In this document: positions 55,436-64,000 of the stretch, piece by piece
How the letters are laid out: the number at the start of each line of letters is the position of its first letter
Numbering within the stretch: the stretch's first letter is position 1
Origin: Sphingomonas sp. LC-1
Lineage (GTDB): Bacteria; Pseudomonadota; Alphaproteobacteria; Sphingomonadales; Sphingomonadaceae
Direction of reading: 5' to 3'
NCBI RefSeq assembly: GCF_025371035.1
Contig: NZ_JANZXB010000014.1
Span: 1-64,000 of the forward strand
DNA: 64,000 nt
Program-made: the position numbers and the translations under genes
Notes under the pieces: model-generated
Databases searched by the model: none
What the model saw: only the letters and a program-made list of their open reading frames with translations
Told to the model about the DNA's origin: nothing

Positions 55436-57100
55436 ATGCAGACTGTCGAGACGCTGAACGAGGGGCTGAAGCGCGCCTACACGCTCACCATCACCGCCCA
55501 GGATATCGAGGGCAAGGTCGATGCCGAACTGAAGCGCATCGCTCCGCAGATGAAGATGCCCGGCTTCCGCCCCGGCAAGGTGCCCGCGAATCTCGTTCGC
55601 AAGATGCACGGCCCGGCGCTGCTGCAGGACGCGCTGAACACCGCGCTGCAGGAAGGCGTGCAGTCGCTGATCGCCGAGCAGGGCCTGCGTCCCGCGATGC
55701 AGCCGCAGGTCGAACTGGCCGAGGGTTATGAGCAGGGCCAGGACGCCAAGCTGACCGTCACGCTCGAAGTGCTGCCGCAGGTCCCGACCCCCGCGATCGA
55801 CGCGCTGAAGCTGGAGCGTCTGACCGTTCCGGTCGCCGACGAGGCGGTGGACGAGCAGCTCCAGAAGTTCGCCGATCAGCAGAAGCGCTGGGACGATGCG
55901 GGCGACAAGGCCGCTGAACAGGGCGACCAGGTCACCGTCGATTTCGTCGGCAAGACCGCGGACGGCGTCGCCTTCGAGGGCGGCTCGGGCGAGGACATGG
56001 CCGTCGAGATCGGTGGCGGTCGCCTGATCCCCGGTTTCGAGGACCAGCTGGTCGGCGTGAAGGCCGGTGAAGAGAAGCAGATCTCGGTCACCTTCCCCGA
56101 GGACTATCCCGCCAAGGACCTGGCCGGTCAGCCCGCGATCTTCGACCTGACGATCAAGTCGGTGAAGACCGCTGGCGAAGCCAAGATCGACGACGAGATG
56201 GCGAAGAATCTGGGCCTCGAGAGCCTGGAGCAGCTGCGCGGCCTGCTGAAGGGGCAGATCGAGCAAAAGCATAACGGCCTGACCCGCACCTATATGAAGC
56301 GCAAGCTGCTCGACCAGCTGGCCGATGGTCACGACTTCGAAGTGCCGCCGTCGATGGTCGAGGCCGAATTCTCGCAGATCTGGGCGCAGCTTGAGCATGA
56401 AGCGACCCATGAGGAAGACCCCGAGGCCGCCAAGGCCGAGATGGAGAAGGAGCGCGACGATTATCAGAAGATCGCCGAGCGCCGCGTCCGTCTGGGCCTG
56501 CTCCTCTCGGAGATCGGCCAGGCCAATGGCGTCGAAGTGACCGCGCAGGAAATGAACCGCCTGATCGCGCAGGCCGCGCAGCAGTACGGCCCCGAAGATC
56601 GCCAGCGCTTCATTCAGTATGTCCAGCAGGAGCCGATGGCCGCCGCCCAGCTGCGCGCCCCGCTCTATGAGGACAAGGTCGTCGACTTCCTCTTCAGCAA
56701 GGCCGAGATCACCGACCGCGAGACCACCCGTGAGGAGCTGGAAGCCGCGATCGAGAGCGAGGACGGTTTCGCTTCGGGCACGCATGTCCACAATCACGAT
56801 CACGACCATGGTCATGACCACGGCGCGAAGAAGCCCGCCAAGGCGAAGGCCAAGAAGGCCGACGTGACCGAGGACGCGGCCGGCGAGACGACCGGCGAGG
56901 AAGCGCCGAAGAAGGCGACCCGCGCGAAGAAGGCTCCGGCCGAGGCTGAGGCGGAAGCGCCTGCCGAAGCGACCGAGGAAGCTGCGCCCGCCAAGAAGCC
57001 GCGTGTGAAGAAGGCAGCCGCTCCGGCGGAAGGCGAGGCCGAGGCGGCCGAAGCCCCCGCCAAGAAGCCGCGCGCGAAGAAGGCCGCGCCGACCGAATAA
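55436..57100 (+). CDS. tig: Trigger factor with a His-rich and Lys/Ala-rich C-terminal extension
   Basis: Trigger factor (554 aa, longer than the usual 430-450) is the ribosome-bound chaperone and peptidyl-prolyl isomerase. The ribosome-binding signature reads GFRPGKVP (residues about 43-50); the FKBP domain (about 155-240) and helical arms follow. From about residue 449 a tail starts THVHNHDHDHGHDHG and continues with repeated KKPRAKKA-like units. The tail is lineage-specific; metal binding or nucleic-acid contact is possible. tig lies upstream of clpP-clpX, the usual set. Confidence 0.95.
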   Translation: MQTVETLNEGLKRAYTLTITAQDIEGKVDAELKRIAPQMKMPGFRPGKVPANLVRKMHGPALLQDALNTALQEGVQSLIAEQGLRPAMQPQVELAEGYEQGQDAKLTVTLEVLPQVPTPAIDALKLERLTVPVADEAVDEQLQKFADQQKRWDDAGDKAAEQGDQVTVDFVGKTADGVAFEGGSGEDMAVEIGGGRLIPGFEDQLVGVKAGEEKQISVTFPEDYPAKDLAGQPAIFDLTIKSVKTAGEAKIDDEMAKNLGLESLEQLRGLLKGQIEQKHNGLTRTYMKRKLLDQLADGHDFEVPPSMVEAEFSQIWAQLEHEATHEEDPEAAKAEMEKERDDYQKIAERRVRLGLLLSEIGQANGVEVTAQEMNRLIAQAAQQYGPEDRQRFIQYVQQEPMAAAQLRAPLYEDKVVDFLFSKAEITDRETTREELEAAIESEDGFASGTHVHNHDHDHGHDHGAKKPAKAKAKKADVTEDAAGETTGEEAPKKATRAKKAPAEAEAEAPAEATEEAAPAKKPRVKKAAAPAEGEAEAAEAPAKKPRAKKAAPTE

Positions 57101-57135
57101 TCGCAAGGCGCTGCGGACTTCGGTTCGTGACGAAA

Positions 57136-57172
57136 CAGGGAAGGGCGGTCGCGCGAGCGGTCGCCCTTCCTG
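57136..57172 (+). terminator. Hairpin after tig
   Basis: GGAAGGGCG (57139-57147) and CGCCCTTCC (57162-57170) pair over a 14-base loop, 38 bases past the tig stop. The T-run is weak. The rest of the 307-base gap to the next gene is the family B repeat (57193-57326). Confidence 0.55.
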
Positions 57173-57192
57173 TATCAGGGCGCACCGATCTT

Positions 57193-57326
57193 CCTCCCCT
57201 GCAAGGGGAGGTGGCAGGCCGCAGGCCTGACGGAGGGGTGTCACGCGTGGTGAGGTCGAACCACTTTCGCGACCGGGGACACCCCTCCACCAGCTTCGCT
57301 GGTTCCCCTCCCCTTGCAGGGGAGGA
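57193..57326. repeat. Intergenic repeat, family B (copy 4, longest)
   Basis: CCTCCCCTGCAAGGGGAGG, GGCAGGCCGCAGGCCTGAC, GGAGGGGTGTC, GGGACACCCCTCC and CCCCTCCCCTTGCAGGGGAG follow each other as two facing halves. It lies between tig and the glycosyltransferase gene. Confidence 0.75.
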
Positions 57327-57407
57327 ATGTTATACGAGCATCTCGCCATGTCAGATGGCGCAGAGGGACGGAGGGCGGGATCGCCCGCCTTTTGACGAGG
57401 ACTAGGT

Positions 57408-58340
57408 GTGAACGAGACCCGGATCGCGGTGCTGCTGCCCTGCTATAACGAAGAGGCGGCGATTGCGCAGACCATCGCAGGGTTTCGGGAGGCGCTGCCG
57501 AACGCCGCCATCTATGTCTACGACAATAACAGCAAGGACCGCACGATCGAGGTCGCACGGGCGGCTGGCGCGATCGTCCGGTCGGAACGTATCCAGGGCA
57601 AGGGCGCGGTGGTGCGCCGCATGTTCGCCGATATCGACGCGGACATCTATGTCATGGCCGATGGCGACGCGACCTATGACGCGGCGTCCGCCCCCGATCT
57701 GGTGCGGCGCGTGGTCGAGGAACAGCTCGACATGGTGGTCGGGCAGCGGATCAGCGAGGCCGAGCTGGCCTATCGTCGCGGACACCGGTTCGGCAATGCG
57801 ATGCTGACGGGAATGCTCGCCAAGCTGTTCGGGCGGAGTTTCACCGACATCCTCTCGGGCTACCGCGTCTTTTCGCGTCGCTTCGTCAAAAGCTTCCCCG
57901 TCCTGTCGGTTGGCTTCGAGATCGAGACCGAAATCAGCGTCCATGCGCTCGAACTCAAAATGCCCTGCGCCGAAATCGCGACGCCCTATTATGCGCGGCC
58001 CGAGGGGTCGGCGTCGAAGCTGAGCACCTATTCGGATGGCTGGCGCATCCTGCGTACCATCCTGAAGCTCTATCGGATCGAGCGGCCCATGTGGTTCTTC
58101 GGCGCGATCGCTGCGCTGTTCGCGGGCGTGGCGGTGCTGCTCGCGGTGCCGTTGATCCTGACCTATGTGGAGACGCATCAGGTGCCGCGCTTCCCGACCG
58201 CGATCCTGTCGACCGGGCTGATGCTGCTGGCCGGACTTAACCTGTTCACCGGGCTGATCCTCGATACGGTGGTGCGCGGGCGGCAGGAGGTGCGGCGGCT
58301 GGCCTATCTGGCGCTGCCCGCGCCCGGGATCGCGCGCTAA
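57408..58340 (+). CDS. GT2-family glycosyltransferase with two membrane segments
   Basis: The 310-residue enzyme has a GT-A core: IAVLLPCYNEEAAIAQTI, YVYDNNSKDRT, and the metal motif MADGDATYD. SGYRVFSRRFVKSFP and the dolichol-phosphate-mannose-synthase-like region follow. Two C-terminal membrane helices (IAALFAGVAVLLAVPLIL and STGLMLLAGLNLFTGLIL) suggest a polyprenyl-phosphate acceptor. Start is GTG. It lies between tig and clpP; the sugar is unknown. Confidence 0.88.
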   Translation: MNETRIAVLLPCYNEEAAIAQTIAGFREALPNAAIYVYDNNSKDRTIEVARAAGAIVRSERIQGKGAVVRRMFADIDADIYVMADGDATYDAASAPDLVRRVVEEQLDMVVGQRISEAELAYRRGHRFGNAMLTGMLAKLFGRSFTDILSGYRVFSRRFVKSFPVLSVGFEIETEISVHALELKMPCAEIATPYYARPEGSASKLSTYSDGWRILRTILKLYRIERPMWFFGAIAALFAGVAVLLAVPLILTYVETHQVPRFPTAILSTGLMLLAGLNLFTGLILDTVVRGRQEVRRLAYLALPAPGIAR

Positions 58341-58463
58341 TCCGATTTTCATTCCTGAAAGAGATAATCGCTGCACGGCAACATTGTTGGGGTGTCGCCG
58401 GGGCTTGAATATGCGCGGGCATCACGCGACATAGGGGCTCTTCTGGGCATAAGAGAGATTTCC

Positions 58464-59153
58464 ATGCACAATCCGTTCGAGACCGGCGATTTCGCGAGCC
58501 CGCTGGCGCATGCCGGTGTGGGGCTTCGGCAGACGCAGGCCGGTCTGGTTCCGATCGTCATCGAACAGTCGAACCGCGGCGAACGGTCGTTCGATATTTT
58601 CAGCCGCCTGCTCCGCGAGCGCATCATCTTCGTCACCGGCGGTGTAGAGGACGGCATGGCCTCGCTGATCTGCGCGCAGCTGCTGTTCCTTGAATCGGAA
58701 AATCCGAAGAAGGACATCTATATGTACATCAACTCGCCGGGCGGTGTCGTCACGGCGGGCATGGCGATCCATGACACGATGCAGTATATCCGTCCGCGCG
58801 TCGGCACGCTGTGCATCGGCCAGGCCGCATCGATGGGCAGCTTCCTGCTGGCCGCCGGTGAACCGGGCATGCGCTTTGCGACGACGAACAGCCGCATCAT
58901 GATCCACCAGCCTTCGGGCGGGGCGCAGGGCATGGCGGCCGATATCGAGATCCAGGCGCGCGAAATCCTGCGCATGCGGCATTTCCTGAACACGCTGTAC
59001 GCCAAATATACCGGCAAGCCGCTGGAGGAAATCGAGCGTGCGATGGACCGCGACAAGTTCATGAGCTCCGAGGAAGCCAAGGAGTTCGGCTTGATCGATC
59101 AGGTGTTCGACAAGCGTCCGGTCCCGGCCGACGACGCGTCGGCCGCCGCATAA
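58464..59153 (+). CDS. clpP: ATP-dependent Clp protease proteolytic subunit
   Basis: ClpP (229 aa) forms the tetradecameric serine protease core. The catalytic Ser is in [11 protein letters not shown], the His in [11 protein letters not shown], and the Asp in [26 protein letters not shown] is the family N-terminal block. ATG 58464 follows a GAGAGA site. The N-terminal propeptide is about 25 residues. clpX follows by 112 bases. Confidence 0.97.
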   Translation: MHNPFETGDFASPLAHAGVGLRQTQAGLVPIVIEQSNRGERSFDIFSRLLRERIIFVTGGVEDGMASLICAQLLFLESENPKKDIYMYINSPGGVVTAGMAIHDTMQYIRPRVGTLCIGQAASMGSFLLAAGEPGMRFATTNSRIMIHQPSGGAQGMAADIEIQAREILRMRHFLNTLYAKYTGKPLEEIERAMDRDKFMSSEEAKEFGLIDQVFDKRPVPADDASAAA

Positions 59154-59265
59154 GGCGGGCCGTTCACTATGAACGGTTTATTTCGATTGTGACTTTATCG
59201 GGGTGCGGTACGATGCGCACCCCGGCAACGGTAGCGCACCGTTTGATGGGTGCGAGAGGTGATTG

Positions 59266-60537
<1,272 letters not shown>

Positions 60538-60566
60538 TCGCCAGCCGCACGACTGATGGTAGAAAG

Positions 60567-60596
60567 CGGGCGCTTCCGAAAGGAGCGCCCGTTTTT
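60567..60596 (+). terminator. Terminator of clpX
   Basis: CGGGCGCT (60567-60574) and AGCGCCCG (60584-60591) form an 8-bp perfect stem followed by TTTTT. It is 30 bases past the clpX stop. Confidence 0.88.
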
Positions 60597-60611
60597 CCTG
60601 AGGGCGATGCA

Positions 60612-61205
60612 ATGACCGTGATGCGCGATGCGGTGAGTGCGGACCGGGTGGCGGTGGCGCGGATGCTGGGCCGCGCTTTCGCCGACGATCCGGCCATGTC
60701 CTATATCTTTCCAGATCCGACCGACCGGGCAAGGCGCCTGCCGCGCCTGTTTGCGCTGCTGTTCGACAGCGATGCGGTCGGGATGCGGCTGGTGAGCGAA
60801 GAGGCGGATGCGGGAACCTTTTGGCGACCGCCCGGGCGGGCGCATGTGCCGACCATGGCCTTTGTCCGCCGGCTGATCCCCGTGCTGCACGCCCTGGGGC
60901 CATCGCTGCCCCGCGCGATGCGGCTGGGCGATGCGGTCGAAGCGCATTTTCCGGCCGGGCCCTTCTGGTATCTGCACATCGCGGGCGTCGATCCGGCGCA
61001 GCAGGGACGGGGGCTGGGCGGCGCGTCGATCCGCGCAGGGCTCGCCAGATGCGACGCGGACGGCGTGCCCGCCTATCTGGAGACCGCGACCGAGAGCAAT
61101 GTCGGGCTCTACGCGCGGTTGGGGTTCGAGCTGACGGAGCAATGGTCGGTCCCGAAAGGCGGCCCACGCTTCTGGTCGATGATGCGGCCGGTCGGGGGAA
61201 AGTAA
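60612..61205 (+). CDS. GNAT-family N-acetyltransferase
   Basis: The 197-residue protein has an acetyl-CoA-binding motif A, VDPAQQGRGLGGASIRAGL (Q/RxxGxG/A), and the terminal GNAT block LETATESNVGLYARLGFELTEQW. The substrate is unknown. It starts within 21 bases of the clpX terminator, so its promoter may lie in or before that region. Confidence 0.9.
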   Translation: MTVMRDAVSADRVAVARMLGRAFADDPAMSYIFPDPTDRARRLPRLFALLFDSDAVGMRLVSEEADAGTFWRPPGRAHVPTMAFVRRLIPVLHALGPSLPRAMRLGDAVEAHFPAGPFWYLHIAGVDPAQQGRGLGGASIRAGLARCDADGVPAYLETATESNVGLYARLGFELTEQWSVPKGGPRFWSMMRPVGGK

Positions 61206-61363
61206 ATTCGTCTCCGGTAAGCCTGCCTCATCGGGATAAGCTGTGTCATCCCGTTGAGGGCTTTGTTCCCAGGCCGACCTCGAGCGGCGCGACCGGCATT
61301 TGGTTGCGACGTCGCAATGATTTTCGTCCTGATCGGGAGCCAACAGGGCGGTTGGCGCATTGG

Positions 61364-61388
61364 CATGACAGGAATGTCATCATGCCAT
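61364..61388. promoter_or_regulatory. Imperfect palindrome before the antiporter gene
   Basis: GGCATGACA, then GGAA, then TGTCATCATGCC form an inverted repeat with a three-base insertion in one arm, about 20 bases before the start. It could be an operator; no regulator is known. Confidence 0.3.
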
Positions 61389-61409
61389 GACGAGGAGACC
61401 CGACCAGCC

Positions 61410-62537
61410 ATGAGCGAACCCGACGCCATCGTCTCCCCCGGACAAAAGCGCGCATTGCTCCAGCGTCTGTTGATGCCCTGGTGGACCCTGGTGTTCCCGT
61501 TGCTGGGCCTGCTGGCCATCGCCGTGTCGCTCTACAAGATGGGGACGGTGGGGGTGGTCGTCGCGGCGATCATTCTGTTCGGCTGCGTGCTGTCGGCGGT
61601 GCATCAGGCCGAGGTCGTCGCCCACCGGGTCGGCGAGCCGTTCGGCACGCTCGTCCTGGCGGTCGCGGTGACGGTGATCGAGGTATCTCTGATCGTCAGT
61701 CTGATGCTGTCCGATGCCGGCGATGCCTCCAGCCTGGCGCGCGATACCGTGTTCGCGGCGATCATGATCATCCTCAACGGCATTGTCGGCCTCTGCCTGC
61801 TGGCGGGGGGCGTGCAGCATGGCGAGCAGCGCTTCTCGCTGCGGGGCGCCAGTTCGTCGCTGAACGTGCTGACCGCAATGGTCGTGCTGTCGCTGGTCCT
61901 GCCCAATTATGTCTCGTCCGCGCCGGGGCCGACCTATGCCACCTCGCAGCTGGTCTTCGTCGCGATCGTCAGCGTCATCCTCTACGGCACCTTCGTCATG
62001 GTGCAGACGGTGCGGCACCGCGACTATTTCCTGCCCGGGCATGAGGATCTGCCCGCCGACGCCCATGCCGAGCCGCCGACCAATGCGGCCGCCTGGGCGG
62101 CATTGGGGATGCTGCTGGTCGCGTTGGTCGGGGTGGTGCTGCTGGCCAAGGGGCTGTCGGGGATCGTCGAGGCGGCGATCCTGAACGCCGGGCTGCCGCT
62201 CGCCATCGTCGGCGTGGTGATCGCGGCGCTGGTCCTCGCACCCGAAAGCCTGGCGGCCTATCGGGCGGCCAAGCGGAACCGGTTGCAGACCAGCCTCAAC
62301 CTCGCGCTGGGCTCGGCGTTGGCGACGATCGGGCTGACCATTCCGGCGGTGGCGATCGTCTCGCTGATGCTGGGCCTCCCGCTCGCGCTGGGGATCGGGG
62401 CCAAGCAGATGATCCTGCTGGTGCTGTCGTTGTTCACCATCACCCTGACGCTGGGCAATGGCCGGACCACCGTGCTGGGCGGCGCGGTGCATCTGGTGAT
62501 CTTCGCGGCCTATCTGTTCGTGACGGTGGTGCCCTAA
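61410..62537 (+). CDS. ChaA-like Ca2+(Na+)/H+ antiporter
   Basis: The 375-residue protein has about eleven membrane segments in two related halves. The acidic helices AVHQAEVVAHRVGEPFGTLVLAVAVTVIEVSLI and the second-half ALVLAPESLAAYRAA carry the conserved Glu of the CaCA superfamily ChaA branch. It expels calcium or sodium against protons. CGAGGAG precedes ATG 61410. It stands alone with a palindrome upstream. Confidence 0.9.
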   Translation: MSEPDAIVSPGQKRALLQRLLMPWWTLVFPLLGLLAIAVSLYKMGTVGVVVAAIILFGCVLSAVHQAEVVAHRVGEPFGTLVLAVAVTVIEVSLIVSLMLSDAGDASSLARDTVFAAIMIILNGIVGLCLLAGGVQHGEQRFSLRGASSSLNVLTAMVVLSLVLPNYVSSAPGPTYATSQLVFVAIVSVILYGTFVMVQTVRHRDYFLPGHEDLPADAHAEPPTNAAAWAALGMLLVALVGVVLLAKGLSGIVEAAILNAGLPLAIVGVVIAALVLAPESLAAYRAAKRNRLQTSLNLALGSALATIGLTIPAVAIVSLMLGLPLALGIGAKQMILLVLSLFTITLTLGNGRTTVLGGAVHLVIFAAYLFVTVVP

Positions 62538-62552
62538 GTCGGGCCCTCACAT

Positions 62553-62657
62553 CCGTTGGGCCTGGGCGAAGTCGAAGGCCAAGGTAATTTGGTCGGACCG
62601 GGCGCGCCTGGAACTGCATTCGGTCCGTGGCCTTCGACTTCGCTCAGGCTGAACGGA
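62553..62657. repeat. REP-like inverted repeat, family A (copy 3)
   Basis: CTGGGCGAAGTCGAAGGCC (62562-62580) and GGCCTTCGACTTCGCTCAGG (62629-62648) are arms of an inverted pair separated by about 48 bases. It lies between the convergent antiporter and peptidase genes. Confidence 0.75.
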
Positions 62658-62665
62658 GCGGGTGT

Positions 62666-64000
62666 TTAGTTCGACTTTTTCTTGGCCGCCTGTTCCGCCT
62701 TCCACGCGCGGAACTGTTCGATCGCGACCGAGCGTTTCAGAATCTTCGCCCAGGGATCGACCACGACGTGTGCGTCTTCGGGAATGGTCAAGGTGCCCGT
62801 GCCGTCCGTCATCGGCAACGTCTCGACCCTATCGCCCACCTGCACATCGACCGGCATCGGGAAGGGCCCGCCGCCCGGTACCTTCCATGTCAGGGTCAGC
62901 TGATCGCCGCTGCGCGTCTCGACGATCTCGGGCAGCGCCGCCTGGCGCAGATAGACGTTGAAGAACCAGCCATAATCCTTGCCCGTCACCTGCCGGACAA
63001 AGCCCTCATATTCCTTGGTCGAGCCATAGCGCGGCGTGAAATTCCCCGGCTTCGGATCGGTGCGACCATAGACGGCAAGTCGCGTCACATCCCAAAAGGC
63101 CTTGTCGCCGATCAGGTTGCGTAGGGTGTGGAGCATCCACGACCCCTTCATATAGATGTCGAGACCGGGGCCGCCCTTGGCGTCCTCATAGACGTCCTGC
63201 TCGGTCATGCTGCGATCATGGACGATGGGCGACTTGTTCGCGATCTGGCCGCGCTGCGTATCCATCATCACCGCATAGCGCGCCTCGCCCTCGCGCCAGC
63301 GGCCATAGCTGGGCTGCATGTAACTGCCATAGCCCTCGTGCAGCCAGAAATCGTCCCAGTCGACATTGGTCAGCTGGTTGCCGAACCATTCATGGCTGAA
63401 CTCATGCTGGAACAGCCAGTCGAAGCCCTCGGGCGCCTTGGCATATTCATTGCCATAGGCGTTGATCGTCTGGTGCTCCATGCCCTTGTGCGGGGTTTCG
63501 ACCACGCCCAGCTTCTCGTCGCCGAAGGGGAAGGGGCCGACCGTCGATTCGAAGAAATCCAGCGTCGGCGCGAACTCGGCGAACAGGCCTTCGGCCTTCT
63601 GCTTCTCGCCGGGCAGATACCAGTAGAACATCGGGATCGTATTGCCGAAGCGGCTCTTGTACGAACCCTCGACCACCTCATAGGGGCCGACGTTCAGCGC
63701 GATGGCATAGGTGTTGGGATGCTTGGTCCGCCAGTTCCAGCGGGTGCGGCCGTCGGGCAGCGTATCGACGCCCAGCAGCACGCCGTTGGAGGGGGCCTTC
63801 AACCCCTTGGGCACGGTGATGTGGAGCGTGACGACCCCCGGCTCGCCCATCGGATAGTCGAGGCAGGGCCAGAACAGGTCGCAGCCATAACCCTGTGCGG
63901 TCGTCGCGAACCAGGGGCGGCCGTCCGGTGTTTTGGCCCAGACCACGCCCGTGTCCCAGGGCGCGCGCACCGCGACATGCGGAGTGCCGCCATAGGTGAT
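62666..64000 (-). CDS. M1-family metallopeptidase (5' end outside the window)
   Basis: The visible 444 residues are the C-terminal part of an M1 aminopeptidase-type gluzincin: QHEFSHEWFGNQLTN holds HEXXH, and the third ligand Glu is in WLHEGYG 22 residues on. The upstream GMEN motif appears as the variant KGMEHQTINAYG. The last residues AAKKKSN are charged. The frame is open to 64000, so the signal peptide and N-domain are outside. It probably trims peptides in the periplasm or cytoplasm. Confidence 0.92.
   Translation of the reverse strand: MTYGGTPHVAVRAPWDTGVVWAKTPDGRPWFATTAQGYGCDLFWPCLDYPMGEPGVVTLHITVPKGLKAPSNGVLLGVDTLPDGRTRWNWRTKHPNTYAIALNVGPYEVVEGSYKSRFGNTIPMFYWYLPGEKQKAEGLFAEFAPTLDFFESTVGPFPFGDEKLGVVETPHKGMEHQTINAYGNEYAKAPEGFDWLFQHEFSHEWFGNQLTNVDWDDFWLHEGYGSYMQPSYGRWREGEARYAVMMDTQRGQIANKSPIVHDRSMTEQDVYEDAKGGPGLDIYMKGSWMLHTLRNLIGDKAFWDVTRLAVYGRTDPKPGNFTPRYGSTKEYEGFVRQVTGKDYGWFFNVYLRQAALPEIVETRSGDQLTLTWKVPGGGPFPMPVDVQVGDRVETLPMTDGTGTLTIPEDAHVVVDPWAKILKRSVAIEQFRAWKAEQAAKKKSN

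Noticed and set aside
55385-57349. Long open frame antisense to tig (654 aa)
   Set aside because: The plus strand encodes trigger factor; the antisense translation is Leu/Arg repeat-like and has no domain.

Overview
The window reads as chromosomal DNA of a high-GC alphaproteobacterium of the order Sphingomonadales, most likely Sphingomonas. The grounds are the PhyR-NepR-EcfG general stress response locus, the folE-folB and ilvBN-ilvC arrangements, the SPOR-rich envelope genes, and many sphingomonad-style small proteins and intergenic inverted repeats. Almost all of it is dense housekeeping gene content with frequent 1-4 bp ATGA-type overlaps. No CRISPR array, prophage or rRNA operon is visible. 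One tRNA is present (tRNA-Leu, anticodon TAG).

Layout. 1-1345 is the only clearly foreign patch: the 3' end of an IS5-type transposase, then an AT-rich gene for a Lit-like HEXXH metallopeptidase with an apparent one-base frameshift. 1514-8670 carries a small exported protein, argS, a SPOR protein, nagZ, scpA-scpB and tatABC. 8936-13099 holds an entericidin-like lipoprotein and the general stress response locus: PhyP-type kinase and nepR on one side, phyR, a 45-residue membrane protein and ecfG on the other. 13173-20705 has a methyltransferase, glnE, a peroxiredoxin, a DUF455 protein, an M23 peptidase, erpA, xth and a lipoprotein. 20760-21280 encodes SWIB and Tudor-like small proteins. 21388-24997 is a formaldehyde oxidation operon (frmA, two VOC proteins, purU, fghA). 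25198-26917 is folE-SDR-folB. 27020-28471 is a phosphate-type porin behind tandem Pho half-sites.

28538-35775 is mainly branched-chain amino acid synthesis on the minus strand (leuA with a candidate Leu-rich leader peptide, ilvC, ilvN, ilvB), with a TonB-like protein and a YceI protein between. 35861-44137 has miaA/serB (divergent, start codons sharing one CATG), two divergent SPOR envelope proteins, a YhiN-like flavoprotein, a GreB-like factor and a DEAD-box helicase. 44293-46490 is pyrB with an inactive dihydroorotase partner. 46583-54496 contains a TonB-dependent receptor, ruvX, a DUF3089 hydrolase and gatC-gatA-(membrane protein)-gatB. 54760-64000 contains two small Pro-rich proteins, tRNA-Leu, tig-GT2-clpP-clpX, a GNAT protein, a Ca2+/H+ antiporter and an M1 peptidase cut by the window end.

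Functional themes are protein quality control (tig, clpP, clpX), export (tatABC), stress signalling (PhyR cascade), one-carbon and folate chemistry (frmA/purU/fghA, folE/folB), and translation (argS, gatCAB, miaA, tRNA-Leu). Intergenic regions are marked by at least four families of inverted repeats. The items most worth a second look are the frameshifted Lit-like gene, the leuA leader, the formaldehyde operon with paired VOC genes, and the small proteins embedded in the stress and gat operons.
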